Shown one piece after another: positions 47,565 through 58,700 of a stretch of 64,000 nt of DNA (position 1 is its first letter; every line of letters starts with the position of its first letter). The notes beneath the pieces are model-generated. The model did no database searches. It worked only from the letters and a program-made list of their open reading frames with translations, and was not told the origin of the DNA. The DNA is from Monodelphis domestica (Eukaryota; Chordata; Mammalia; Didelphimorphia; Didelphidae). The translations under genes were made by a program, and so were the position numbers. Location: the NCBI RefSeq assembly GCF_027887165.1, contig NC_077232.1, positions 17,359,755 to 17,423,754 on the forward strand, given 5' to 3'.

Positions 47565-48124
47565 GTAGCAAGGCATTCCATCTGGGCTGGAGTCCTAGCC
47601 CTGTGATGCCACTGACCTCCGGAGTCTCAGCACAGTAAGTAAAGGAGGGGCCCTGGGACCTTCCTTCTTTCTTTTCCTTTGTAAGATTAAAATTAATATC
47701 CAATAATTCCAAGTATTATATTTTATACAATTTATGAATAATCACTTGAAGTAGTGGAAATAAAAAGACTAAAGTAAAGCCTGAATAAAGAAGAGTTTTT
47801 TCCCAACTGCCTTAGTGGGAGAAGAGAGAGGGAGGGCTGGGGTTACAGAAACTTTATCACCAAAATGTAAGGATGTAACATGAGGATGAAAGTGGGATTC
47901 TGGGAAACAGAGTCCAGGGGTACAAAATTCTACTTACATATCTTAAACCCGAGAATTCAACCTTCTCTGTGTATCCTTTTTAAGTTGAATTGAGCAGGAG
48001 AATTTGTCCTGTTGTTATTTGGTTTTCCATCCCCTTGGAAGGACTTTGTTTTTGATTGACGTGGACGTGGACAGGTTTTCAACTTTTGCTATTTCTAAGT
48101 GGCCACCTTGGTTCCACCCCCACA
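47565..48124. other. 560-bp unassigned block specific to unit C
   Basis: Homology to the other units stops at 47565 and returns inside the L2 at 48125. The intervening sequence is unrelated to units A or B and replaces segment X and most of the L2. Some features (AT-rich core, 'gaattgagcaggagaatttg') could suit an LTR, but I see no terminal signs. Confidence 0.4.
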
Positions 48125-49105
48125 GAAGCCCTTTCAAGCAATTTTGCAATAAGAGAAAGCTGATATAAGATGGATAGACCAAGTGGGAATGTTTCAAGAA
48201 TAAGAAAAACATAAGAAATATTTGTAGGCAAGAGGGGTGGAAATCAGCATACAGGAAGATATGAAGATTATAGAGAATGGGGAATGATAGAAGGGACTAT
48301 CTGCAAGAGAAGATGGGAAGGGACTTGTGCATTTAGAGGAGTCTTTTCTTGGCAAGAACAATGGCCACCTCATGTGAGTTGTAGACTTTGAAGAAAGTGG
48401 AATAACATATTTAAGAAATGTGAGAGAGGAGGAAGAAGAGAGAAGAAGGAACTCTTGGCAAATAGCCTCATTTTATTTTCAGTGAAATATGATTGAAGGT
48501 TCTCAAGTGATGGAATTAGTGAAAGAGGAGTCATGGAAGAATTGAGAAAGAAATAAAAAGTTTGGGGAAGCTGCTATGGTGAAGGATATGGTGAAGTAAT
48601 GGAGAGAGCCCCAATTAAGGCATAATTATATAAGGCAACATAAATTTTTGGTGGACCAAATAATCATTTTTGTCAACTTTGGTGGTATATGAATGGGGGA
48701 AAGGCAGTGGATGATGGGTATAATATAAGGTCAGGCTTGACAAATCAAGATCATTGGTAGTATGGAGACTACCAGTAAGGGAGAAAGAATAGGGTGAATC
48801 ATGTGAAGGTAGTGAGCTGTGGTTTGATGGAGGAAGAGATTTTAATATGAAGAAGTGTTTTCAAAGACATGGCAGCATACATGACTATCATGTAAGTAAG
48901 AATGGTACAAGGGTCAATTTAACTGTAACAGAGAATGAAAAGAATCAATGTAAATGATGTGAAAAGTTTGAAAAGGTCTTGACTGTGGAGGATGTTACAT
49001 GCCAGCCTAAGAATTTTATATTTCAGGGGAGATCAATAGGAGCCACTGAAGATTTTAGACTAAAGTGTTAGTTACAAAACTTTACTTGTCTCATTTTTCT
49101 TTCAA
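48125..49105 (-). repeat. L2 fragment and intron before OR-3
   Basis: 48125-48560 is antisense L2 aligned with 15119-15560. 48985-49060 is the short L2-like piece close to the exon. The tract 'tctcatttttctttcaatag' ends with TAG at 49106-49108, the likely 3' splice site. Confidence 0.6.
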
Positions 49106-49112
49106 TAGATAA

Positions 49113-50051
49113 ATGACTATAGGAAGAAATAAAACTTCTGTAACTATATTCACCCTCCAAGGAATCTCAGATGAACCAGAGTTGCAGGTTATCTTCTTTG
49201 TACTATTCCTGGGAATCTATATCATGACTTTAACTTGGAACTTGGGCCTCATTATCCTCATCAGGAGTGACTCTCATCTTCACTTCCCCATGTACTTCTT
49301 TCTTAGTTTTCTGTCCTTCATAGACATCTGCTACTCTTCCTCTATTACCCCAAGAATGCTCTCTGACTTCATCCTGGTAGAAAAAACAATTTCCTTCCTG
49401 GCCTGTGCTACTCAATATTTCTTTTTGGCCTGGATGGGGCTGGCTGAGTGTTGTCTCTTGGCAGTCATGGCATATGACCGTTATGTGGCCATCTATAGCC
49501 CACTGAGGTATTCTACCATCATGCATCTGCCAATCTGTGGAAAATTGGTGGCTGGGGCATATGTGGCTGGGTGCCTGGGTAGCTTAGTTCAAACAACAGC
49601 TGGTTTCCGTATTCATTTTTGTGGCCCAAAAATAATTAATCACTTTTTCTGTGATATACCTAAGATCATAGCCCTGTCCTGTTCTAACCCCTTCATCAAT
49701 CAATTCATGGTGTTTTTGGTAGCGCTTTGTATTGGGTTATTCTCATTCCTCTTTATCATCATGTCCTATGTGTATATCACAGTCACTATCCTAAAAATGC
49801 CCTCAGCCAAGGGAAGGGCCAAAGCCTTCAACACCTGTGCCTCTCACCTGACTGCTGTTAATCTCTTCTTTGGAACTGCCTTTTGTGTGTACCTGCATCC
49901 CAACTCTGGCCATTCCCCACACCTGGACAAAGTGTTGTCTGTCTTTTATGCCATCCTCATCCCCGTGCTAAATCCCATGATCTATAGTCTCAGGAATAAA
50001 GAAATCAAAGATGCCCTGAAAAGACTCATGAATAGGGGAAAATTGTCCTAA
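49113..50051 (+). CDS. Olfactory receptor OR-3, class II, OR5A/AN-like, intact
   Basis: Single-exon OR of 312 residues. The start is ATG 49113, five bases after the TAG splice site. The codon aligned with the ATG of OR-1 and OR-2 is ATA (residue 3), so this gene depends on an ATG two codons upstream, in a weak context (T at -3, A at +4). Marks are N6 in an NKTS glycosylation site, PMYFFL 59-64, Cys98, MAYDRY 119-124, Cys170/180/190, SY 218-219, KAFNTCASH and PVLNPMIYSLRN. Three changes fall in usually conserved stretches: Phe58 before PMYFFL, Lys184 in the IPKII segment, and Asn250 in TM6. It is about 90% identical to OR-1. The expected role is odorant detection, with unknown ligand. Confidence 0.93.
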   Translation: MTIGRNKTSVTIFTLQGISDEPELQVIFFVLFLGIYIMTLTWNLGLIILIRSDSHLHFPMYFFLSFLSFIDICYSSSITPRMLSDFILVEKTISFLACATQYFFLAWMGLAECCLLAVMAYDRYVAIYSPLRYSTIMHLPICGKLVAGAYVAGCLGSLVQTTAGFRIHFCGPKIINHFFCDIPKIIALSCSNPFINQFMVFLVALCIGLFSFLFIIMSYVYITVTILKMPSAKGRAKAFNTCASHLTAVNLFFGTAFCVYLHPNSGHSPHLDKVLSVFYAILIPVLNPMIYSLRNKEIKDALKRLMNRGKLS

Positions 50052-50940
50052 TAATTATGCATCTAGTTGTCTTTATTATAATTAGTTAATAAATCTTATA
50101 ATAAATATGGGGATGGATTTCTGTGATTTGAGTAGTAAAATGAAGTCCTAGTGTTGAAACTCCCTTCACTGATGTAGAGGGTAATTCATTTTTAGCTGAC
50201 AGTCTTAGGAAGTTGCCTGAGGGCACTGAGAGCTTAAGAAAATGTTCAATGTTCATGAATTTAGTATGTCATAGGCAGAACTTGAATCCAGGTCATCCTG
50301 AGATCCAGGAAAACCTCTCATCCTCTACACCAAACTTCCTTTTCAAAATGCCCTTAACTCCCAATTATGACTGTACTGTGAAAAGTGTATTCAAATACAT
50401 TAGCAAGGGCTTTCATTTGGACCATTAAAGGAGATGAGAACAAGACTCTATTGGGTAGTCTTAATGTTGATCTAGCATATTTGAGGTCCTTGGGTAGATC
50501 TATATATTGAATGCATGGAAGAATTTTTTAAAAGCCACAATGACTCAGGATCTAACTCAAGTACAAATATGTCAAAGTAATTCATATTTATATCCAACAG
50601 CAGGGAATTGTTGAGAAAATGAATCAGATCATCCACTTCCCACCAACTTCAATAAAGTAAAGGTCCAGATCCCAAGCCCAGACACTTTGACCAAGTGATA
50701 ATACATGTATAAGAAATTAATAGCTTTAGAATAAGTGTATATAGTCTTCAATGTACAGAAATGAGCAGTGAATAAAAATCATGTTCTGATGGACAAAGGA
50801 AATTTGGGCATGTCCTGCAAGTTTTCTATAATCATTGAGCCAGTTTGTACCCTAAAGAATCAAATACTTGGCTCTGGGAATATGAGAATAATCTAGTTGA
50901 ATGCTTGAGAATTAAATAGCAGAGAGGAGCAGTGTCCTAC
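50052..50940. other. 3' flank of OR-3
   Basis: Non-coding sequence aligned with 3737-4560 and 17060 onward. ATAA-rich words at about 50095-50110 may be polyadenylation signals. Confidence 0.6.
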
Positions 50941-51955
50941 AGGGACTTCAGGGGTACCATGGGAATGGCTATTGATCACTATTGATGGCTAATAGATCAA
51001 TTTATTTCTTGCCCTCCACCCTTCACCTCCCAGTTTTCCACCTGAAGCCCTCCTGCCACCCTTTCCCCTCCCCCTGTCTTAGTCAGTCACCTTTCTATAT
51101 AACTTTTTTTGAGAAGAAAAGGGGAGATTGTGGAAGAGGCATGAAGAAAGAGAGGACTTACAAGACAAACCAAACATGCAAGAAACAAAGCTGAGGACTT
51201 GATTTGTCAATCAATGTGTTCATTCCAAAACGGAATGTTCCCAGGAGAGGCAGTTGGGAGCCTGGCCAGAGGAGATGAACTGAGACTTGGTCTCTTTGGG
51301 GTTTTCTGACCTAAGGGGAGAGACTGGCTTTTCCTGACTTAGGCAGAGAGAGAGACCCTTGTGGCTTTTGACAAAGTCTGGACTTGAATTACTCAATCAG
51401 AGATTATACGACTAAAGAAAGAAGAAAGGAAGAAAGATATTTGTCCTCCAAACTCTCTGATTGTCTCTGAGTCACAGCTGTGACTGGACTGACATTTCCC
51501 AAACTCTCCTAATTCTCCTTGTAGACTAGGGACATCCCTATCCCTCTCACCTTCAATTTCATCCTGTCATATCATTTCCAATAAACCTCCTTACCTGAGA
51601 AAAAGAACAAGAGTATCTTCCTTACATCTCACAGTTCACCTTTGAGTTATATAGAAAGGTGACTAAGACTGGGGGAGGGGAAAGGGTGGCAGGAGGGCTT
51701 TTGGTGGAAAACTAGGAGGTGAAAGATGGAGAGTACGAAATATCTTGTCTTATTAGCCATTAGTGATGTATAGGCAACCCTAGAATACCCAGAGTAACCC
51801 CTCAAGCAGCATCTCTCTCTATCTCTGAAGATATATTTCTATCTCCATAACTAGGCACCCTGAAGGTTCACCTGGCAGCTCTCTAGTCACAAGCCAGAGT
51901 ACCCATTACCCCAACTAGAAATAGTTCTGCAAATTATAATTTTTTATTACAGTAT
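50941..51955 (+). mobile_element. ERV fossil: LTR between inverted arms
   Basis: 51129-51633 looks like a 505-bp LTR: a purine tract ('gagaagaaaaggggaga') just before it, TGTGGAAGAGGC at the start, AATAAA near 51580 and CTCACA at the end. On each side is the same roughly 125-bp sequence in opposite orientation (50974-51103 and 51646-51769). The block replaces about 280 bases present in unit A (4560-4840). No retroviral gene is recognised. It looks like the 3' end of an ERV with a rearranged flank. Confidence 0.6.
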
Positions 51956-52231
51956 GGATCCATGAATCTTTGAACTTTCTATATACTTTTAGAAATATTT
52001 GTAACATGTTCATAGGAGAATGTTTTTGTACAAACTATATCACTGTAGTAAATATAACTTTCTAAAATCTAATTAAGTCTTGCTGTCTATTAATATTGAT
52101 GAGCAATTATTCTGGGAAGCTAAATGTTGGGGATTCTTAAACTATAGCAATAAAAAAGACAATACTAATCCCTGGGAGTTACACCTAAACCAATGAGAGG
52201 AGTTGGAGCCATCCTGACTCAGGGGAAATGA

Positions 52232-52436
52232 CTTTTTAAAAAAATCCTTACCTTCCATCTTAGAATCAATACTATGTATTGGTTCCAAGGCAGAAAAATA
52301 ACAAGGAAATGCAATGGGAGTTAAGTGATTTGCCTAAGGCCACACAACTAGGACATGTGTGAGACCAGATTTGAACACAGTATCCCCTGTCTCTAGGCCT
52401 TACTCTTAATCCACTGAGCCATGCAACTGCCTCTCA
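52232..52436 (-). repeat. Marsupial CORE-SINE (unit C copy)
   Basis: Orthologous in position to 5068-5266 and 17831-18037. Reads 'aaatccttaccttccatctt' to 'ctgagccatgcaactgcc'. Confidence 0.85.
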
Positions 52437-53103
52437 AATGACTTGTTAATGTGTGTGGAAGCTATGTAGTCATCTCAAATCACAATCCCTGTATACATTT
52501 CTATATGTTTTGAAGCATTTTCCTCAATCCAACTTCAAACACTTAGAATAAATTAATCCAAAATCAATTTATTAAGTCAGTGTCTGTATAAATGCTGATG
52601 ATGCAGGAACAAACAAGATGATCATCCTTGCCCTCAAAATGTGCACATTCTAGCGAGTAAATAGCATGTAAATAAGCAGATATAGAGAACATATATGAAG
52701 AAATAATGATGATGATTAATTTCAGAGGGTAATGCTCTAGCCACCCAGGGAGGTAGAAAAGACCTTCAACAGAAGTTGATATTTAAACTGAGACTTAAAA
52801 GGTGTTAGGGGCAAAGGCAAAGATGGACTTTCCAGGTATGGACGTGACCAATTCAAAGACATAGAAACCACAGAAGATGGAGTGTCATGAGCATGAAACA
52901 GCAAGAAGGTCAGTGTAGTGAGATCTGAAAGTACAGTGAAACTCTACAAGTAATTACACTCAGTTATAAATAGTTTATATCCTGGAGTCCCTCCACATAG
53001 AAGTAGAGTAGGCATGCATCCCTGAGCTGACTGTGGCTCAGATAGTCTCATGAATATATAGGGTTTGGGAGAGGAGAATGAAGAAGGGTAACTACAAGAC
53101 AAG
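52437..53103. other. Unit C flank, pre-insertion form
   Basis: Aligns with 18038-18526 plus 19483-19620 of unit B, without the LTR. It thus gives the empty site for the LTR at 18527-19482. No gene. Confidence 0.55.
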
Positions 53104-53206
53104 TGGAGAGAGACAGACAGATAGACAGAGACAGACAGAGAGACAGAGGGGAGAGACAGAGACAGAGACAGAAAGACAGAGAGGGGAGAGAGAGAGAAAG
53201 AGAGAT
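53104..53206. repeat. GACA/GA-rich microsatellite
   Basis: Imperfect runs of 'gacagacagatagacagaga' and 'gagagagaaagagag'. Open frames across it are artefacts. Confidence 0.95.
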
Positions 53207-54505
53207 TTGATGACAAAGTCAGGACCTAAGGGATGTAGTTTTTATGTAGGCTCTGATTCTTATCCTTGAGTGGTGACAAGATCTATAACTAGAATAACTT
53301 TGATACAGAGCACCATCATTTTGAAGATATAAAATGTTGAATGATGACTTTTAAAAGGTCTTAAAAGAATGTCACTTTTGCTTCTTGCTGGTATTACCAG
53401 TCCTTCAGCAACACCAGGTTAAAAAGAACCAATAGTTAGAATAGCTGCCTATCAGATGGCAAGTGCTATGAATAAAGTGTTAGGATGAAGAAAGTCCTTA
53501 AAAGATGGTATCAACTGGTGACCAGGATTTTACAGAACTTGGTCTGACAGGGAAGTCTCTTCAAGGCCAGAGAGCAAAAATGGCTGCCCTCTCTGGCTTT
53601 GGGCCAGTGAGTGATCAATCTGCCTGTTTCTCTGAGATAACACTGTTTAATAACATTGATAACTGGCTATGGGATGAGGGAAGTGGATTGAGAATTATTC
53701 CCTATAGCTGATAAAATATAACTTGTTTTCCCATCAACTGACTTCAATGGCAAGTCTCTTCAGCCCTCAACTAGAGTTGAGGCTATTCTGACTATTCTCT
53801 CTGTCTGATGAATTTCTTCTATTCTTAACTAGATCTAGGCTAAATCAATTTAGGAACAAGTCTCTAGATTATAGTTTGAATAGAAATGAAGACAGGCCTC
53901 AGGGCAATCCAGTCTCCCTCTGGGGATGACCCCCAAAGGCAAACTGAGGTGTCTGATCAGCTCCCTCCCAGATCTTGTTCTTCACAGAGTCACAGGAGAG
54001 TTATAAGTCTCAGTGGGTTTCAAGCTATTTGTTAAATTATCTTTCAGGGATGGTTCCACTTCCCAAAGGGTTGGATCAGGGGTGTGTGAGCTGATTGTCC
54101 TTCCAGAATCAAGGCACGACTCCCAGGCTGGTCTTGGAAATCCCATCAACCCCTCTCCTTACAAAGTTGTAAGCCTGTCAGCCTTGATTCACAGCCTACT
54201 ATCATACTCTCCTTGTAATCCAGTTGCCTTCCTAAAATCTTTTATTATAAGTCATCTCCTGTCAGGAGGTTGAACCATTGTGAACTTTGATACTTACCTT
54301 TTGCTTCTATTTTCTTAACTAAAACCCCCAAAAGAGAAAAAATCCCTCTACTCTATACTATGCTAATTGCTAATTTGCCAATCTTAATCTTGGATTTTCC
54401 CCAGGATAAAAATAGGGTAAGGGTTGGGTTTACAAAATAATCACAAAGTTTCTATCAGTATTACAAATTACAATTTCTTAGAACACTAGTATAACTATTC
54501 TTTTT
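53207..54505. other. Gene-free, unassigned sequence
   Basis: This stretch has no match to the other OR units and no recognised gene. It is richer in G and C than its surroundings and may be LTR or ERV material, but I see no terminal repeats or viral motifs. Confidence 0.35.
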
Positions 54506-55305
54506 TTAAACCCTTACTTTCCATCTTGGAGTCAATACTGGGTATTGGATGCAAGCCAATAGAGAAGTAAAAGGTAGTCAATGGGGGTTAAGTGACTTGC
54601 CCAGGGTCACACAACTGGGAAGTGTCTGAGGCCAGATTTGAACCTAGGACCTCCCACCTATAGGCCTAACTCTCAATCCACTGAGCCACCCAGCTGCCCC
54701 ATATGAGTTTTTCTTAAATTGTATGCCTGTTATGTTTCTTCTGTCATAGCATGAGCAATATGGAAATATGTATTGCTTGAAAACACTGGTATAGCCTATA
54801 TCATCAGACTATCTAGAGGTCACATAGGAAGAGAGAGAATCTGAATTGTTAAATGGGAGAAACTAATTGCCAAAAGTTGTTTCCACATGTAATTTTTAAA
54901 AGATTTTTTTAACTATCTGGAACTGATTAGGTATTATTCAACACAGCACTAAATGACCATAGTGAGATAGTGTTTGATAAACACAAAGAGAACTGCTGAG
55001 AAAACTGCAAAACAGTGTGGTTAGAAGCTAGGCAGGAACCAACATCTCACAGCAGAAATCAAGATAACATCAATATGGATACATGATTTAGAAATGAAGA
55101 ATGAGGGGGCAGCTAGGTGGCTTAGTGGATTGGGAACCAGGCCCAGAGAAAGAAGGTCCTGGGTTCAAATTTGACCTCAGATACTTCCCAGCTGTGAAAG
55201 CCTAGGCAAATCACTTAACCCCTATTGCCTGGCCCTTACTACTCTTCTTCCTTGGAAAAAATACAGAGTATTGATTATAATATGGAAAGCAAGGATTTTA
55301 AAAAT
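54506..55305. repeat. SINE, L1 tail and SINE: right-arm paralogue of 36692-37490
   Basis: 54506-54700 is a reverse CORE-SINE. 54701-54890 is the L1 3' tail piece ('catgagcaatatggaaatat'). 55103-55305 is a forward CORE-SINE ('ggggcagctaggtggcttag'). Order and spacing match 36692-37490, at roughly 10% divergence. Confidence 0.8.
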
Positions 55306-55314
55306 GAAAGAAAT

Positions 55315-55603
55315 GGAGTAAAAACACAGATGAAAAGCAACTGCTTGACTACAGGGTTGGAGGAAATAAGACTGAGGAGAGACTCTAAATGAACACTCTA
55401 ATGCAAATTCCAACAAAAGGGAAATGGGTTCGAGTCAAGAACACATGTGATAACCAGTGGAATCATGTGTCGGCTATGGGAGAGGCGGCTATGGGAGAGG
55501 GAAAAGTGGGGGGGGGGGAGAGGGGAGGAAAAGAAAATGATCTTTGTTTCCAGTGAATAATGTATGAAAACGACCAAATAAAATAATGTTTAAAAATTTA
55601 AAA
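55315..55603 (+). mobile_element. L1 3' tail insertion, 5'-truncated
   Basis: 289 bp similar to the L1 tail at 33600-33830 ('atgtgtcggctatgggagag', 'gactctaaatgaacac'), with a G-run and an A-rich end. The flanks 'aaatgaaagaaat' (55302-55314) and 'aaatgaaggaaat' (55604-55616) are a 13-bp target duplication with one mismatch. The left arm (about 37490) is the empty site. Confidence 0.8.
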
Positions 55604-56480
55604 AAATGAAGGAAATAAAGGGTCATATATAAACAAATTAAGGGAACAGAATAATGTACTTGTCAGAGTTATGAATGAGGGAAGAAATTATGACCAGACA
55701 AGATATAGAAAACCATTGATATATGTAAAAATTATCTTTTAAATATATTAAATGAGTGAGTCTTTGAACAAACACAACAAATGAAACCAAGATTAGAAAA
55801 GAAACAAAAAAAAACTGGGGAAAAAAGTTATACCACATCTCAGAAAAAGGCTTCATTTCACAGAAATATAAAGAAATTAGTCCAATTTATAAGAACACAA
55901 GTCATTCCCCAATTGATAAATGGTCAAAGGTTGTGAACAGGCACTTGGAGATGGAGAAATTAAAATTCTCTCCAATCATATGAAAAAATTATGCAAATCA
56001 TAATTGATTAGAGAAAAATGAAAAATAAAACAACTCTGAGGAACCACCTCATACCTGTCGATTTGACGAATATGACAAATACAGAATATGAAAAATGTTT
56101 GAGGAGATGGGGTAAAATTGGGGCTCTAATACAGTGTTGGTAGAGTTATGAATGGATACAACCATTGTGGAGAGCAATTTGGAACCATGAATAGGGAAAA
56201 GAAGGCCAAGCTAAATAATGAGAGTTCAAGAATTGCCTCTGATACAGCCTACTTTGTGGCATTGAGCAAATGGTTTAATCTCTGAGTATTCCAGGTAACT
56301 TTATAAGACAAATGTTTAAAAAAAAGTAGCCCAATGTAGTGCATAAAAAGACTGGCATAATTGATATCAGATTATTTGCCTCCTCAGGGAGTTGAGGAAA
56401 GAGGGAAGAGAGGAGTTGCAAAATGTCAGAAAAAAATTTTCAAATTATTTCTACATGCAAATAAAAAAAGTGAAAAGTTA
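55604..56480 (+). repeat. L1 3'-end fragments with a SINE piece
   Basis: 55835-56195 has L1 3' text: 'cattccccaattgataaatg', 'aacaactctgaggaaccacc', 'gagagcaatttggaaccatg'. 56200-56300 is a SINE remnant. 56300-56480 is an L1-type tail ('gattatttgcctcctcaggg'). 55604-55815 matches 37490-37690. Confidence 0.65.
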
Positions 56481-56637
56481 AAGAAAAAATGGAAAACCCA
56501 CCTTCAATCATGTATAGAATTTTGACCCCCAAATTAAACTATACCAATGAGATGATCAGTTTCAATTCCATTCCCCAAGTTGTAATTTACATGATTTTTA
56601 TTAGTTCATCATAATAAAGAACAGGAAAGCATTGTTA

Positions 56638-57567
56638 TTAAGGGGAAATGTCTTTTTTCACCAGTCTCTTCAGGGCATCTTTGATCTCCTTGTTCCTGAG
56701 ACTATAGATCTGAGGGTTCAGCATGGGAATTAGGATGACATAGAAGACAGACAACAACACTTTGTCCATGTTTGGAGAATGGCCAGAGTCTGGTCAAAAG
56801 TACACAATAAAGACAGTGCTATAGAAGAGTGTCACAACTGTCAAATGAGAGGCACAGGTATTGTAGGCCTTCATTCTTCCCTTTGCTGAAGGCATTTTCA
56901 AGACTGTGATGGTGAGGTATCCGTAAGACATGACGATAATGGAGAATGAAAATATTCCAACAAGAACCACCATAACTAATAAGATTATTTGACCAATGAA
57001 TGTATTAGAGCAAGATAGGGCCATGATTTGAGGCATATCACAGAAAAAGTGATTTAATTATGTTTGGGCCACAGAAATGGAGATGCAAGCCAAAAGTTGT
57101 TTCAATAAGGCTACTGAAAACCCACACATATAAGCCTTAGCCACCATCCTCTTAAATATTTGGAGATCCATGATGGTGGGCTATTTCAGTGGGCTGCAGA
57201 TGGCCACATAGCAGTCATAAGCCAGGACAGCCAAGAGAAAATATTCAGTCAACCCCATCCATGCCATAAAAAAAAATACTGAGTGGCACAACCCATGAGG
57301 GAAATATTCTTTTCCTCATGGAAGAAGTCAGAGAGCTTTCTTGGGGTAATAGCAGAATATGCAGGCCAGGACACTGAGGAATAGATGGGAGAGTGAAGAT
57401 GAGAGGAATGCCTTATAAGAATGATGAGGGCCAGGTTCCAAGTCACAGTCATGAGATAGAGTCCCAGAAATATTACAAAGAGGATGATCTGAAGGTCAGG
57501 TTGATCTGAGAATCCTAGGAGGAAGAACACAGTCACAGAAGTCTCATTTCTCCCCAAATCCTTTAAT
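56638..57567 (-). pseudogene. Olfactory receptor OR-5, decayed pseudogene, minus strand
   Basis: Reads GRNETSVTVFFLLGFSDQPDLQ and LALIILIR on the minus strand, ending with [19 protein letters not shown] and TAA at 56638-56640. The codon where OR-2 has ATG is TTG (57556-57558), so the start is lost. The upstream in-frame ATG at 57596 lies beyond the splice site (CAG at 57570-57568) in the presumed intron. A net loss of about 18 bases affects TM2. A T-run shifts the frame at WHGWG, the TM3 motif reads DCY, and a TGA follows VYF at 56794-56796. The remaining SYGYLTITVLKMPSAKGR and AYNTCASHL are clear. It is more distant from OR-1/2/3 than they are from each other. Confidence 0.9.
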
Positions 57568-57596
57568 CTGTGGAGAGTAGGTTGAAAGGAATGCAA

Positions 57597-58700
57597 TATT
57601 TTAGCATTTTTTCCCCTCTTTCCTTGATCACTTCCCTATTCAGGGGCATCCTATTTCCCCTAGGGAAAAAAAAAGATTAAAATCTTCAATTGGCAAAAAA
57701 AAAAAAAAAAACCTCTTCAATCTACATTTCTCCTTCATTTTCAGGCTTATTTCATCTTAGCTGTGTTCATTCGTGATCCCAGGAAAACTTGTTTTCATTT
57801 CTACCATATATGGCATTCACTGTTTGGTTCAGTTGGTGTCCCATGTCTATCTCCTTCTCCCTGTTCATTTCAACCTCTTAATATTCAGTTTCCTTCAAAG
57901 AACAATTCAGGTACTTTCTATTATATGAGGCCATTTTCTGATCATCCCATTTTCCCCTCCTTTTTGAAATGATTTTTTTTATCGGTTTTATTCAATTATC
58001 TGCTCCCATATCACATGAGCCTGGGACAAGGCCAATTTCATTTTTGTCTTTGTTTTGGATCCAAAATAGATGGCAATAAACATTTGCGGAATTGAATTGT
58101 TGTATTTCTTTAAGTCTTGTTTGTCTTTTTATTTCTAGGTGACCTTGGAGATATATTTTGATTTCTCTGCCTCAGTATTACTCAATGCCTGACCCATAGG
58201 TCTTGTTATGTAGGAAGTGATTTGAAAATTACAAATGGCTGGAGAAATGTGAGGTTTCAATCAATCAGAATGGATTAGTTATCAGGTCTGAGATCTGTTG
58301 TGTATGTATGTAGAGGGAGGGATTCAGGGAACAAACTATATGTAAAGTTATCCTAATAGCATTGTTCTATATCACTGAAATAGGAAAAATTCTTTTAAAA
58401 TGAAAAACAATCTCTTTGTATGGCATTATTTCAGAAGCACGTTGAGAATAGGTCAAATGGAATTGTTTACCACCTTTTCTTAATGCAGGGAAATTTTGCC
58501 ACTGAATTTTAATTTTTAACAATTCCACGACTTTGTAAATGTATGCCTAGTTTATGAATAGTATCATTGGGTTCTCAGGTTTAGAGCTGGAGAAGACCAT
58601 TAGAGTTTTGCTAGATCAATACCTTAGATTAGCAGATGAGAAAGCAGAGGCCCACACAGTGTCCTGGTACCAAAGGAAAATACTGATCTATCCCACTGAA
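57597..58700. other. Gene-free stretch
   Basis: Apart from an A-run at 57692-57710 I see no repeat I can name and no coding sequence. Confidence 0.4.
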
